From Micromussa lordhowensis (taxonomy: Eukaryota; Cnidaria; Anthozoa; Scleractinia; Lobophylliidae), in the NCBI GenBank assembly GCA_964020085.1, contig OZ026601.1:37333101-37397100 (forward strand): a stretch of DNA of 64,000 bases, read 5' to 3'. The first letter of the stretch is position 1. Every line of letters begins with the position of its first letter. The translations under genes and the position numbers were made by a program. Shown piece after piece: positions 24,952-37,600 of the stretch. The notes under the pieces were generated by a model. That model searched no databases, was not told where the DNA came from, and saw nothing but the letters and a program-made list of their open reading frames with translations.

Positions 24952-26072
24952 AGACGACCACCATTTGCTGACGAAATGCTGAACTGTCCACAGTCTTTTG
25001 TCTTTGATTACAGGTTTTGAAATAAATGCAAATGTATTTATAACCCGTGGCGTGTATACCGCATTTCGTTTCTTTTCTTTTTTAATTGAGAGCTAGTTAT
25101 GGAGCGTACAACATGAACAACGTGTGCGCCAAACCACACCCTTCGCAAGCAGATATTGGAACCATAGGAGCAGTGATATGTCACAAGGCTTGGCCACACA
25201 GAGACCTACATAGCTTTATTCCTTTCTATTGTAAATACATTTTAGCTTTCTACAATCTCTGAAAATTAACCGAAATAAATATATCTCCTATGCGAACTTT
25301 CTGTGTAAACTTTAATGTCGAGGTACATGTTTTTGTACAGCTACAGTAGCGTTTATATTTATGTTTTGATGAAAGTGTCAATATCATCCTTTAAGGATTA
25401 CTTTCTTTTAAAAAAAAAAAACTAACATTTTAAGACAGTGCTTCGTATGCAAACTCTCTTCACTTTGTCTGTATTTTGTCCCCGCGGTCTTTTACTAGAC
25501 GACTAATTAGAACTGTTTTTTTATAAACTTACTTTTCAAGCTAGGAGGACATAATTTACATCTTATTGTGGTAGTTTAGGTCCGATAGCCGACCATGTCA
25601 ATGGGTCACCCGACGGTCACCTTACCGAATAAGTATTCTGAGAGGACAAGTAACAGTTGGTCTGTGAAAACGCTCTTAAGCTATTGCGCTGGCTAAGAGA
25701 ATTTGACCGACTTTAATCGCGCCTGACAGAACACCAGCTTTAGCAAGAAACAGAAAAACATGAAGTAACATTTTCAGCAATAAGTCTGAAAAGTGACCTT
25801 GCTTCTAAACTCAAACGAAAGAAAAAATCGGAAATGGCAGCCAGCTAGTTCATTAAAACAAATGTCCACTGAACTCAACGTTTCTGACGACGGCTTTTGA
25901 GTTTCGAAAAATGAAATTCCTGCACATGAACTGATGCATACCCTGTTTGGTGGTTAGTGTAAAAATGGTCTTCTTATGTTTAATCCTATCTTTCATATCA
26001 CGAAGGCAGGTGCTTTCAGGCTTGGGTCGGGCAAAGGATTTGTACCTTATCGTAGAATTACAGTAGCAGTCA

Positions 26073-27997
26073 TTACACAATGCAGTGGCAGGACAACGCC
26101 TTGGCGTCAGGCAGAGTTAAAACCCGTACATCCCAATTGTGATCAAATATCAAAAGGGTGATATCATTCGTTGTTTTTGGAACACAACAAGAGATCTTTT
26201 TCTGCTTTTGGGGGTTAAGTTTTCCTAAGAATGGCGCGGCTCGCAGTTGGTTGCTGAAGAAATCGACATTGCGTTTGATGTTGAGTGAGCAGTCTCCTCG
26301 ACAGACTGCAAAGTTCAATATTCTCGGTGCGATGATAAAGTCCCATTTGAGTTTCTCAAAGTCTATCATCAATTCTTGTAAGCAACACGTACTTGGAGGT
26401 CTGCCCGGCTGGCAAGTATCCGAAACGACTCGCCGTTTGTTTCTGTTAATGCCTCGCTTCTCTTTGGTGTTGATTGCCAAAAAGGGCTGCAGCGACTGCC
26501 CATCACCACTCACCCCACCGATCGCCAGAGACCTCGTGCCTTTCACTGCAATAACCAAACTGAGATCTAACTTTGGCTGCTCAGAGAACCATCCTTTAAC
26601 CATTCGACTGACCTCCACTTTATACCAGCCAGCTGCTTTTAAATGTTCCGAATGAAAATGTTCTTTTTCGCTCTTTCCTGAAGCTAAGTAGCTCTTGTGT
26701 AGTTGCAACTCTCCTTTTCTGAGGTCGTGGTTTCCAACTGAGTTAGGCGCATCGACAATGTGTATCCATAAAAAAGCTGACACAATCTCCAAAGTCGGGT
26801 TTCTGGGATTGGATTTGAAGATTAAGTTCCTTTCAGTTCCACTGGTTATCGAATCAACTGAAAGTAAATATATTTTCGGAAAATTACCTCACGCATATCA
26901 TTTGCAAGTTGCCACAAATATCACAGCTTGGTTATGGTTCGATTTAGCGCCCCTCTTGCAATAAGCTCCCGCGCGCTTCAGTCCAATGAGCCCTTCCCTC
27001 GGGTGCTCGTTATGAATAAGAGCCCCCTATTTGTGCTGAAGACTAGACGAATAAATTCTAAGTCTGCTTTTCTACAGTCTCGTCTGAACGTAATATTGTT
27101 CTTTATACCGAGGACTTCGTTGTATAGAGGTTCGTTAAATCGAGGTTCCACTGTATTGAATATTATGATAATCAGAGACCCTATTGTTAAAGTTCTTGAG
27201 TTCAGTTAACATCTGTTGTTTTTCATGTCCAGATATAAATAAGCGCCCCGTCCTCTCCAATAAGCACCCTCCCTTGAGCTACCAAAAGGAAGTTAGCGCT
27301 TCGGGCGCTAGATGTCCTAAATCTAATCATAACGCTTGGTATCTCATTACATGAGATAAACGTGAACTAAAGGAATCAGTACGCGTGCACATCAGGAATT
27401 TGAATATCGTTGTTGATCAAACTTGTTCGGTTAGGTTCATCTGAAACTAACGGCTTCAGTTACATCAGATACAGATTGCCGCCACATGAATCCCGACAAT
27501 GGTGTCTACAAGTCAAGAATGCTGTGGAGACGAATTCAAGACACGCTTGCAAAACTCAGGAAATAACGGTCCGCTAATCCCAGTGTAAAAACCACGCAGT
27601 TACGTTTCTTCAGTGATCGATCTTGGATTATCTTTTTTCGTAGAAAAGGCGTTACAAAAGTTAAAATTTTTCTTTTAAAAAACTTACCTTGCTCGGGGAA
27701 TAGAAATAGTTGGTTAGTTCTTGCATAAAAGTCATCCTCGTCCAATTCTGAGGTTTGGATAGGCTTGCTGTTTTCTACTTCGATCAAACGTTTGTAAAAC
27801 GATGGAACCTTCGGGGCTTTAATCTTGCTAACGCTTGGAACTGAAGAAAAGCCCAACTCTTTAAGGAGTTTTTTCTTGAATGTCTGCACTAAGATCTTCT
27901 CGACATCAGAAAAATTTTGCTCGTGAAATCGACACGTCAACGATCCGTTGAGCGAAGATAGGAAGATGAGAAGTGTACAAATCATCAACTGGTTCAT
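26073..27997 (-). CDS. TGF-beta superfamily secreted ligand precursor, nine-cysteine type (complete, two exons)
   Basis: Exon 1 is 27688-27997 and exon 2 is 26073-26857; joined they give 364 residues and a stop. The start is the first ATG, followed by a hydrophobic signal peptide (MNQLMICTLLIFLSSLNG). Exon 2 holds the rest of the prodomain, then a basic proprotein-convertase site (RNKRR, about residues 242-246). The mature domain of about 118 residues begins VVSDTC. It has nine cysteines: one six residues in, a CC pair, C-x3-C, a second CC pair and a final CHC two residues from the end. The segment KWDFIIAPRILNF matches the family's W-x-WIIAP block. Nine cysteines with an early CC pair is the pattern of TGF-beta, activin and GDF8/11 ligands rather than BMPs. 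The protein should be secreted as a disulphide-linked dimer that signals through serine/threonine kinase receptors. The mature part is divergent, so no orthologue is named. It has one intron and a TATA box upstream. Confidence 0.9.
26940..27312. repeat. Composite repeat in the TGF-beta gene intron, with pogo-like end
   Basis: GCGCCC- and AATAAG-rich segments at both sides (about 26940-27030 and 27240-27312) look like parts of one interspersed repeat. Between them, 27130-27155 reads on the minus strand as CAGTGGAACCTCGATTTAAC, a pogo/Tigger-type terminus. The boundaries are uncertain. Confidence 0.35.
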
Positions 27998-28081
27998 TTT
28001 ACCGGCGTCAAGTCTTCTTTCCGGTTTGATTTAGTCGGATTGCGCTCGTGTGGGGAGTAACTCCACAAGGCTCACCAGTGG

Positions 28082-28088
28082 TTTTATA
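28082..28088 (-). promoter_or_regulatory. TATA box of the TGF-beta ligand gene
   Basis: On the minus strand this reads TATAAAA, about 85 bases upstream of the ligand's ATG at 27997. That leaves room for a start site near 28055 and a short leader. Position and match are good, but no initiator was checked and AT-rich sequence gives chance hits. Confidence 0.5.
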
Positions 28089-29767
28089 TTTTGTAACCTA
28101 AGGCAAGTTCTGCTGCTATTTATGATGATAATAAATGTCATAAAGACAATAAGTGAAATAAACTGATGACATGCTTTTCGCAATCTTATTGTTTGCTCGG
28201 TTGCACCTTGCCCTCGTGTTGCGTTATATCTGACATGCTATCAAACAAAATTTCTCATCACATCTTGGAATGTTCCAAATTTATGTGACTGGCAAGTCGC
28301 ACTCGGTTTTATAAAATAATGGAATTCTGTTCTTGAATTGGGGAAAAATTGCCTTGACTTTTTATAAAAATAATAGTGGTCTCATTGGGTGGGTTGGTAT
28401 TGTCGTGTCCAGATTAGATTTATAGTCTTGACTCGATTGCTAAGTCGCGAAAATATAACGCGTTTGAATAAAGAGAGTAAAATAGTTTGCTTGAAAAGCA
28501 GTCGGTGTGCTTTGATTTCTGACCTCCAACACCTCAGCACGACCCATAAAATTTGAGGAATTCCCGAAATTTATTTATTTTTTAGATATAGTTGATGATA
28601 TTATGTTTATGATGTTATCAGGGAAAAGGTGATTTGTTGAATGATTACCTAGTTTGGAGTTAATTTAAGATTAAAACGTGCCTGGGGTAAAGGTGTCGCT
28701 TTTTTCCTTTTCCTAATCTATCTTAGGCGCCAAAAATACTGAAATGCCACCAGTTCCAACTGTGAGATGATCTTTGTACTTGACTGATCAACTGATTAAT
28801 TTTATTGTAAAATACTAACCATCGCTTTATTTTATACTGTCATAGACTTGATTCACTTGAACCCTCGCTAGCAATGAGAAGTGCTTTTGTTTGAAAGTGA
28901 AAGACTTTGCAATACGTTCAGCTTAATACCCAAGGCTTTCTGTACTAATTAAGTGCTAAGCCGCTATTATTAAACTTTTATCGTGTCTCGAATGCCTTAC
29001 GTGGCTGGAGAAGGAGTGTAAAGTTGAATTGTTCTCTTCGTCCGATTTATGCCGTGTAGTCTTTCGGTCAAATATTTACATTTGATACATCTGTGTGAAA
29101 AGAAGTAAAAAAAGCTCTTTCCGTCTTCAGTTAACAGTAAACATCTGTTGAGAGGCTCTGCAAGGAAAATCCAGTAAACGAGTCAACGATTATAACTGAT
29201 GTCATTCATCTAAAGCATTGAAAAATTTAGATTGCGGATTAATTGATTGTTATGAATAAGCAACAGGATAACAGGGCGTATCGGATGTTACATAATGCGC
29301 TTAATATAGTTGTTTTCAAGTACGCTAAAGGTCCTTATAAGAAACTAATATCAGATTATATATAAATAATTTTTTAATCATAAGATTGCAACCGGATATT
29401 TCATAAGGAAATACAGTTGAAGTTGCAATTTGGAACTCGGTATAACCTTTCTTCAGTTGTAATCATAATCTCCATATCCTTTATACTAGCCTGTGTTGAA
29501 AGCCAGAACATCTGGATTTTCAGCCGAAATTAGCGATCACGGAATTCTCGTAATCTCCTCGGGCTCTCTATTACTTAAGTATTAGTATTAATGTTATATT
29601 AATATATTGTTCGGAAATGGTCCGATATTGTCATCAAAATACTTCAAACATTCTAAAACTTTTCCAAAGCATCACTGAAGACTGAAGAATCAACAGAGCT
29701 GTTCAGAACTGATATGTTCATAAGCTATGAATATGTCAATAAGCACTATCATTATATGGCTAGCTCC
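28089..29767. other. Intergenic stretch with no recognised feature
   Basis: AT-rich sequence upstream of the TGF-beta ligand gene. I see no splice-linked frames, RNA genes or clear inverted repeats. Distal regulatory elements cannot be excluded. Confidence 0.4.
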
Positions 29768-30066
29768 TCGAGCGGGCAAGATCAGCCAAATCCTGCGTTG
29801 TTATTATTGGCTACCCGTGCGAAGGGGTCGCTCGGGATCGGGATTACGCGCCCTGTCCCGAGCGCGAATATCATTTTTGGCTCCCATATAATAAATCTTT
29901 TACCATTGAACAAGCTTGTTGGGTCAAGATGGTTGGATGATGGCCTCGTTCCTTTTTCTGCGTGTTTATGGACATCAACTCCGTTTCGGTCCATAAACAC
30001 GCAAAAAAGATAAAAAAGAGACCTTGGCCAATATCCAGCCATCTTGACCTCAAGCTTGGTCAATAG
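29768..30066. mobile_element. Interspersed repeat with internal hairpin, copy 1
   Basis: Begins near GAGCGGGCAAGAT and ends near TTGGTCAATAG. The centre is an inverted pair, GCGTGTTTATGGAC/GTCCATAAACACGC, flanked by TCAAGATGG...TGGCC blocks. A second copy lies at 55853-56110. Confidence 0.75.
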
Positions 30067-30565
30067 TCCATATTTCTTTTCCATGAGAGCGATGTACTGC
30101 TGAATAACATTCTTTATATTGACTGTAGATTATGATTATTTTTATTTTGAGAAGTCCGGGTGTAGTTTCTTCCACAATTATTTCCACGATATTCAACTCG
30201 GTGAGCTATCAGAGTCAATGGTAGTCGTCTTTACTCAGCTGCTACTCCGCAGTACGGACTTTGCAAACACAATCCAAGCTTCATAATTAGGGGAAAGTGG
30301 TGGAAATTTCTTTGATTCGTGCCGAACGTTCCAATTTACAAACAGCTATGTTATTTTGTAGGTCACTGACATGGTTTCAAGCAAGTTGCAATACCATACG
30401 AAACGAATGATCTAGACTTTTCGTGTTTTCAATTTTTTTCGTGACACTGTGTTTCTGGCTGGGTTAAATATTCTTGTCAGCCAAAATACGTAACTGGTTC
30501 TTTGCCAAAGCACCCAACAGTTCACTTATGGACTAAAGCGCTTATCTCCATTAAAATTTTAAAGT

Positions 30566-31019
30566 ATTCGCTACTTGCACATATCCATAATCCTTTGCGT
30601 TTTGGGGGGGGGGGGGGGGGGTAACCAGAAGAAGAAATGTATGGTATCATGACAAAAATTAGTTCGGTGAGCTCGCAAAACCAGCTACTAATGCCTAAAA
30701 ATGCACCAGAATTTACCAAAATCATGATGGAGAAATTTGTACTAGTTTATAACTAAATGTAGAGAATTTTTTTTTTTGTCCATACATCGTCTTGTAATTT
30801 TACAGACGATGTATGGACAAAAAAAAAAACTCTACATTTAGTTATAAACTAGTACAAATTTCTCCTATCATGATTTTGGTAAATTCTGGTGCATTTTTAA
30901 GCATTAGTGGCTGGTTTTGCGAGCTCACCGAACTAATTTTTGTCATGATACCATACATTTCTTCTACTGGTTACCTCCCAAAAACGCAAGGGATTATGGG
31001 TCATGTGCAAGTAGCGAAT
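30566..31019. mobile_element. Foldback element with about 225-bp near-perfect arms
   Basis: The left end ATTCGCTACTTGCACAT is the complement of the right end, and the arms pair almost throughout to a small loop near 30800 (GTCCATACATCGTC/GACGATGTATGGAC). A poly-G run of 18 bases (30603-30620) is an expansion present in the left arm only. The ends match the smaller element at 55342-55518. Confidence 0.85.
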
Positions 31020-32051
31020 TGCCAGCTTTGTCTAAAGGCATGTGTTATAGTGTACTCATGGGGCATCTAATGAGGCCATAAAAACAGTTGGATGTTAATT
31101 AAATCCGTTTATGTGATAAATAGGCTTTTATCGATATATTCAAAATTCTAAAGTGGTTCCGAGGCTCGGGAAAATAAAACAAAAGAAATCGCATCGAGAT
31201 TGAACGACGAACAATCCCCCCGCGCCTCCACGGGAGGTTAGAATTTCATTATGTCGAAAATAGCTATTGGATGGAAATTCATTTACCGACCAAACGTCCA
31301 TATAATGTTCCTGCAAACCAAACTGATTCATACCGCAATGCAGATTATTTTTTCAGTTGAAAACAAGAAAACTCGCTGTTAACCAAAGCACCGGCAGTAA
31401 ACTTTACAAAGTTCTGTCTCACCGCTACAGTATTGAAAACCGCGGCAAAAGTCATTTAAACAAGCGAAATATTAAACCACACAGCAATGTGGCAAAAATG
31501 TGCGAGAAATTCACCTTGAAGGCAATGAAAGATCGAAGGCCATAGCGGGGAAAAAGGGGTGGAGAGAACAAGAGGCCTGTTACGGGGAGACTCCACTCGA
31601 CTTGCAAACCCATTTTGTTCATACACCTTTATAGACGGAGGTGGTTAGCCCATCGCTTACCTTAGCTTCCATACAATACTGCGGTAGCCGATTCGCATGC
31701 CTGCGGTAGGAACACAGCATCTACGTCTTTCAACCTTGTAAAGACCCTTTTAAGACCTTTTAACACCTAAATGCAGCCTCCCTCTTCCCATAATAACCCT
31801 GACTCACGCAAATATTTTCGTGCATTCAACGCGAAACTGTGGGCGAGCAGCACCAAGCAGGACATTTCTTCTCCAACGACGCGATCCACAAAATAGTGAA
31901 AATAATCCCAAAATAGGCAATCAAACAATGTGGCACAGGGTAGGGAATATTAAAATGCTTTTTTTCTTGCTCGTGCTAAATTCATCATACAGCAAACTTA
32001 CAACAAAGCAAAAACAAATAAAAATTAACAAATATTTATATTTAACAAATG

Positions 32052-32198
32052 AGCCGTGTATTACACTGTGATAAAACACGAGGGGCATTTGAGAACACGA
32101 TGGAAATGTAGAAAACACGAGCCGCAGGCGAGTGTTTTCTACATTTCTCGAGTGTTCTCAAATGTCCCTCGTGTTTTATCACAGTGTAATACACGGCT
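32052..32198. mobile_element. Palindromic inverted-repeat element
   Basis: AGCCGTGTATTACACTGTGA at the left end is mirrored at the right; the arms meet at a short loop around GAGCCGCAGGCGAG. A second hairpin (AGGGTCCTATCTAT/ATAGAAAGGACCCT) follows at 32315-32362. Confidence 0.85.
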
Positions 32199-32513
32199 TA
32201 GGCTTCTTTATTTGCTTTATGATATAGATTTTACGCCCGCAAAACAAAAAACACGCCTTTTCTATGTTTTATACTCTGATAAAACATGGGTTTTTGACCA
32301 ATCAAAGCGCGCGGAGGGTCCTATCTATGTTATAAATGTATTTATAATATAGAAAGGACCCTGCGTTTTATTACAGATTAATATATGACTTGGGTTTGTA
32401 GCCGATCTAACGCGTGCTCTGATTGGCTAATACTAGGGCATTATTCTCCCGCAATGCCCACGGGCCGATTACAGGCCTGCAAAAGCCAAGCAAAAAGCCA
32501 TATAATAAACAAG

Positions 32514-32651
32514 TTATTAACCTCGAACGTTCGGTCTTTAAGGGAAGATCTCAAACCTCGGCCTTGCCGTATTGACCTCGCTATCGCTCGGTCAATACGG
32601 CAAGGTCTCGGTCCGAGATTTTCCCGTAAAGACCTCACTCTCGGTTAATAA
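32514..32651. mobile_element. Palindromic inverted-repeat element
   Basis: TTATTAACC at the left pairs with GGTTAATAA at the right. The inner arms CCTTGCCGTATTGACC/GGTCAATACGGCAAGG are perfect around a 12-base loop. Confidence 0.85.
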
Positions 32652-33209
32652 GTAGTTAGTAATACACTGCTCAGGCTTCTTTATTTGTTAAATAAATAAA
32701 ACAATTCTGCGCCCCTCCCCATGGAGCAGTTCAATTCTGATCGAATATGAGCGTGTCATTAGCTTACACTGAGCCTTGGGCAAAAGTAGCTTGACCGCCT
32801 TACTTTGGAAGCAGTTAAATAATGCACGGTGATAACGTGGAACTATTTACATCGTGTTGAGGTTCGACTTTTCCATGTAGAATATCCGTCTTTTCAAGAC
32901 ACTCGAGTGGTCTGCGGTCTTTCCTTGGTGATGCAGGATTTAATTAGAATGAAATGACTTCTTCTAGTTTCACTATTTTTTAAGATAAAATCTCATCTAT
33001 AAATAACCATTAGTCTTCATAACCATCTTTGCCATGTCATTGCGGTATCTTGCTGTATACCTAGACTTTCACTCAACAAAACGAGCACTATGATTGGTTG
33101 ATTCTTGGACACGTGCCCTGATCAATTCAAATGTATCCAGACCGGGATACAATTGCGCAGTTGTTGCCAGCGCGCCGTCTTTGTTTGTTTGTTTTTGCTA
33201 TATGATTGT

Positions 33210-33619
33210 TTAAAGTGCCTATAACCCCAAAAATGTTTTCCGCTTAAAAAAAGTCTTTTGTGAGTAAAATGGTGAAAAAATCATTGTTTTTGCTTGAAAA
33301 CTCACTCACCGAAAAAATTCGCACGACCGAGCTTGTGAGGAGCCCGGGTCTATTCCTGGGTTGATGTCATAGATTCATTTACATAGCATTAACTCTTTAT
33401 AAACATGCATGCAAAACAGTTTGTGACGTCAACCCAGGAATAGACCCATGCTCCTCACAAGCTCGGTCGTGCGAATTTTTTCGGTGATTTTCTGTGACTT
33501 TGACGGCGCACAAAATATCGAGTTTTCAAGCAAAAACAATCACTTTTTCACCATTTTACTCACAGAAACACAAAGATTTTTTTAAGCGGAAAACATTTTT
33601 GGGGTTATAGGCACTTTAA
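33210..33619. mobile_element. Inverted-repeat DNA element with about 150-bp arms
   Basis: The termini are TTAAAGTGCCTATAACCCC and its complement. The arms include GAAAAAATTCGCACGACCGA and GGGTCTATTCCTGGGTTGA. The loop is unique and no protein is encoded. Confidence 0.85.
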
Positions 33620-34461
33620 GGGAAAGTTTAAATATATAACAGAACACTTAATGTATGGTCCCTCGAAATGTTGATCGCTTTCGCACGTGATCAGAGCGTG
33701 CAGTTGAAGGTGGCCTGATGCCTACGTTGTTGCTGGAATCTCAGCGCGTTTTTCCACCGGTTTGATACATTTGTTTTGCTATAATACATAGATTTAGCCA
33801 AGTCTAAAAGCGGAGCTCCTGGGCCAGGATGTTCAGAGCCCGATGAAGCTAACCCAGGATAAGCAAGAATTTTGATTTGAGTTTTGTAACGTAACGGTGA
33901 GGTTTTCTGTTTATGTTGTTTGTCTTCTGTTTTGAGTTTGAATAATCTTGAAACAAAATCAGTGTAAAATATTTGTATAGACTTTTGACTTTTATACCCT
34001 GGGTTAGCATTAGCCATCTTTCGAACCCGGACCTGTTACAACAAGTTTACCTGACATGAACCCGCGATCCTATTAAAAAACCAGCTGGTCAGCGGCCAAC
34101 TTAAAAACACGTGACCTCGATGAAATGTAAACTTGAGCCCGTGATATGGTCACGTGATACTGGTCAGCAGATACCTTGTTTTGACAGGTGTCAATTGACC
34201 GTAACATGGATGTCCAATATCAAAGAAGAACGCTATAAATCAACATGATCAAGGGTGCATGTCTCTGCAACCTATTAGTTGGAGTATGGCCGCCATCTTG
34301 CGCGACTCCGCCGCCGTGGTCGTCGTGCGTACGCGCCAACGAGCAATACCGCTAGCCATGATAACCATGAGAAAATCAATATCTGGGTTTCCTTTTCTTT
34401 CCTATATGGGTATGGGGCTCCGCTGGAAGCTTTTCGGGCCGCCGGAGCTCCGCTATAACAA

Positions 34462-34590
34462 ATCACTTAATGACTCGTCCCTTGGGCAACAGTGAATTGT
34501 GTTTCCCTCGAATCTCAATGTAGCACAATAGCACAACATTGAGATTCTCGGAAAACACTGTTCCCCTCGGGACCAGTCGTTCAGTGTTAA
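34462..34590. mobile_element. Inverted-repeat element just downstream of the ABC gene
   Basis: CGTCCCTTGGGCAACAGTG on the left pairs imperfectly with the right arm CACTGTTCCCCTCGGGACCAG. The centre pairs GAATCTCAATGT/ACATTGAGATTC. It lies about 110 bases past the ABC stop codon and may be in its 3' untranslated region. Confidence 0.75.
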
Positions 34591-34697
34591 TTACTGTTGT
34601 CGTTGCTGAGTTGGTTCAAATTTACTCTACAACCAAACACTTATTTTGAAGAGCTACTCTTTGCGATTCCACAGTTCTTGGGTCTCTACTTCTCTGT

Positions 34698-37600
34698 TTA
34701 TTTATCTTCTTCCTCCTCAACACTGTCGCCGATGCTGCTATGTCTTTCTTTTTCTTCTGCTTTCTGTTGCTGCAGCCACATATCGGCATACACGCCGCCT
34801 TCCGAGACCAGCTCGTCATGTCTGTCGCGAACAAAGAGAAGTGATGTTTGGCATTATGAAAAGTTCTCTTGGTAGTTTAAATATGCAGGGCCAGTTATAT
34901 GGGTAGTAGTAGTAGTAAGATTCATTTAAACTCGGATTAAAGAGTAGTGCGCATGCGTAAGTATCTCCGAGAAGTTCAATAAGATAAAAGAAAATTAATA
35001 CAATGTACAATCTACTATATATAATCAGGCAACGATAAAAATGAAGACTACTAATGAACTAATTAACAAAGTCAATACAATTTGCCAAAGCGACATTATT
35101 TCTAAACTAGGTTACGCTAGCGGTAATCCTTAGGTCATAATTTAATATGTTCCACAATTTGGACGCATAGAATTTCAAAGAATGCTTTCCGTAAGAGGTA
35201 GTATTGACGCGTGGTAAGTGTCACTTGTTTTCGCCTCTAAAGCCCTTAATGATGCCCTTAGTTCTAGGTGTAGGTAATGCTGTTAAGTAGGCAGGTGTGG
35301 TCACCTGGAAGGACTTATAAACTAAAATTAACAAATCAAGTAGTCTTCTCTCTTTCAAGCTGAGCTGCAACGACCTAGACTTTACAAAAGCAACTCGTAT
35401 GTGAGCGCTTCATCATTAAGTATAATTCTCAATACATGTTATTAAGGAGTTCCAATTTATCGGAATTTCTAACACCACAGAAATGCCATACTGTACTGCA
35501 ATACTGAAAGTGTGGCATGATAAAAGCAATGTAAAGCCATGCTTTAGTTGAGTCACCGAGAATATGTCTGAACCTTTTAACGACTTGTATTTGATTATGT
35601 AACCTTCCACAGATGTTAGGAATATGCTTGGAAAATTTGAGTTTGTTATCCAAATTGACACCCAATAAGTCGATACTCTCCCTCTTATCAAATTCAACGT
35701 TTTCAATGTTAAAAGCAAAGTTGTAGTTCTTCTTGCCTAAATTCATAGCTTGAAATTTTCCAGGGTTAGCCTGTAGACCATTTAAGGCATACCAATCAAC
35801 AATGGTAACTAATTCACTTTCCATTCCGAGATGGAGTGCTGAGATTTAGCTTGCTTTATGAAATAAAAAATGTCATTTATGACAATATTGAAACAAAGTG
35901 GACCCAGAACACTTTCTTGGAGAATTCCTCTTGAGAGGGAAATCTTTTACTCGCTGTTGCCTCTCATCTAGGTAGTCCCCGAGAAGAGAGCAGGCTTGCT
36001 TGTTAAGACCATAAGCTTTGAGTTTGGCTAGCAGAAGGTTGTGTAATAAGCTATCAAAAGCCTTCAAGAGATATTGATATTACTGCTACAATAAGATCCT
36101 TGTGCAAGAAGTCTTTCCAGTCTTTAACAAGACGTAGCAGTGTTGTCTGACAACTGAAGTGTTTACGATATGCAGACAAGTTATCAGCAAGAATCTCATT
36201 GAAATGTGAATTTAACTGAGTAGCAAGTAATTTTTCAAACACATTGTTGATTGCTGGTAATATAGATATTAGCCTGTAGTTAGTATTGGAAAACGCGACG
36301 TCTTCCTCAAAAACTTGTGTTACTTGACCAGATAGCATTCCTGAATAATTGATGCATGAAAGATGGAGCATAGGGGACCTGATATGATAGACGCAGAGTC
36401 CTTAAGGAGCCGTGGAGTAATATTATCATGACCACAAGACTTATTAACGTTGATCTCTTGTTGATATTTCTCAACAATGACATCATTAATGAGTGTGAAA
36501 CCAAAGTTCAAGCTCGCATCTTCAGGAAAACTTGTCAAGATCTTGGATGATCTTCCAAATTAGCATTACAATTGCTAACGGCTCCTTGGTGTTACTTGCA
36601 ATGTTAACAAAGTACTTGTTGAATATGTTGACAATAGATTGTTTGTTAGTGACTAGGCGGCGATCTTCCTCATTCAGCAGTACATTATTGACCTGCTTTG
36701 ATTTGAGTGAATGTACAAAGGGTCGAAAAGTAAACTTAATGCAGTCAACTCTTGCCTTGCGGACACCCCACTATTACAGACACCCACTATTATGGACAGA
36801 AGCTACATCCCCAGCCGAAACTAGACAGAAATGTATGGAAACAATACCCCTTTTGACGGATTGAATGGCATAATTATTCTGCACTCTTGGAATGTAAACT
36901 GGTTTGTGCACTATTTTGGCCCGTATAATATGATTATGGATCGAAGTAAATGTGTACTACAAATAAAAAGAAACTGGAAATCTTAAAACAGTATATCAGT
37001 ACGTGACACTTCATAACCAGAACTTGGGTCATTTTCGTTACACATTCTCTATATTACTGACACCAAATTACAGTCTAATGGTGGCCGCTATAACGACAGT
37101 TGACTGTAGTTTCTATGGAAACTGCTGTGCTCACTTAATCTTTATTTGATACGCAGGTAGAGGCAGCCAGTGGACTGATGTGTATAGGTAGGTGAGCAAG
37201 CACACACAAACTACATAATGATGACTAAGATAGTCTTACGTAACCTGACGACTATTAGCCCTTGGTGAAGCAAATGTATGTAAATTTATGCGTATCAGTT
37301 TACAATCTAAGCACGCATATTACCTTCCTCTTTCAATGATCTCACCCTCCCGGACAACAAGAATCTGATCCGCATTAATAATCGTGGATAACCTAGAGAA
37401 ATAAGAAATGTTGTAAGAACACAAAATCCGGCCAAAGGTCTCAGCGGCATTTTTTTCCGACACTTCCACTAGTGAGACTTAATCGCCTGTTATCGCGCTA
37501 TTACGCGTGATTGCGAGTGGACATCCGCCCTGGAACACATTTTAACGCGCGCGTCCGAGTATTCACGGTGATGAACGGCCGTGTATGGTATATTACCTGT

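Noticed and set aside
26158..26655. 165-residue plus-strand open frame
   Set aside because: It is the antisense shadow of the TGF-beta ligand exon, which explains the open frame.
32052..32651. CRISPR-like or tandem repeat structure
   Set aside because: The repeats are inverted pairs forming separate hairpins, not direct repeats with spacers, and the genome is eukaryotic.
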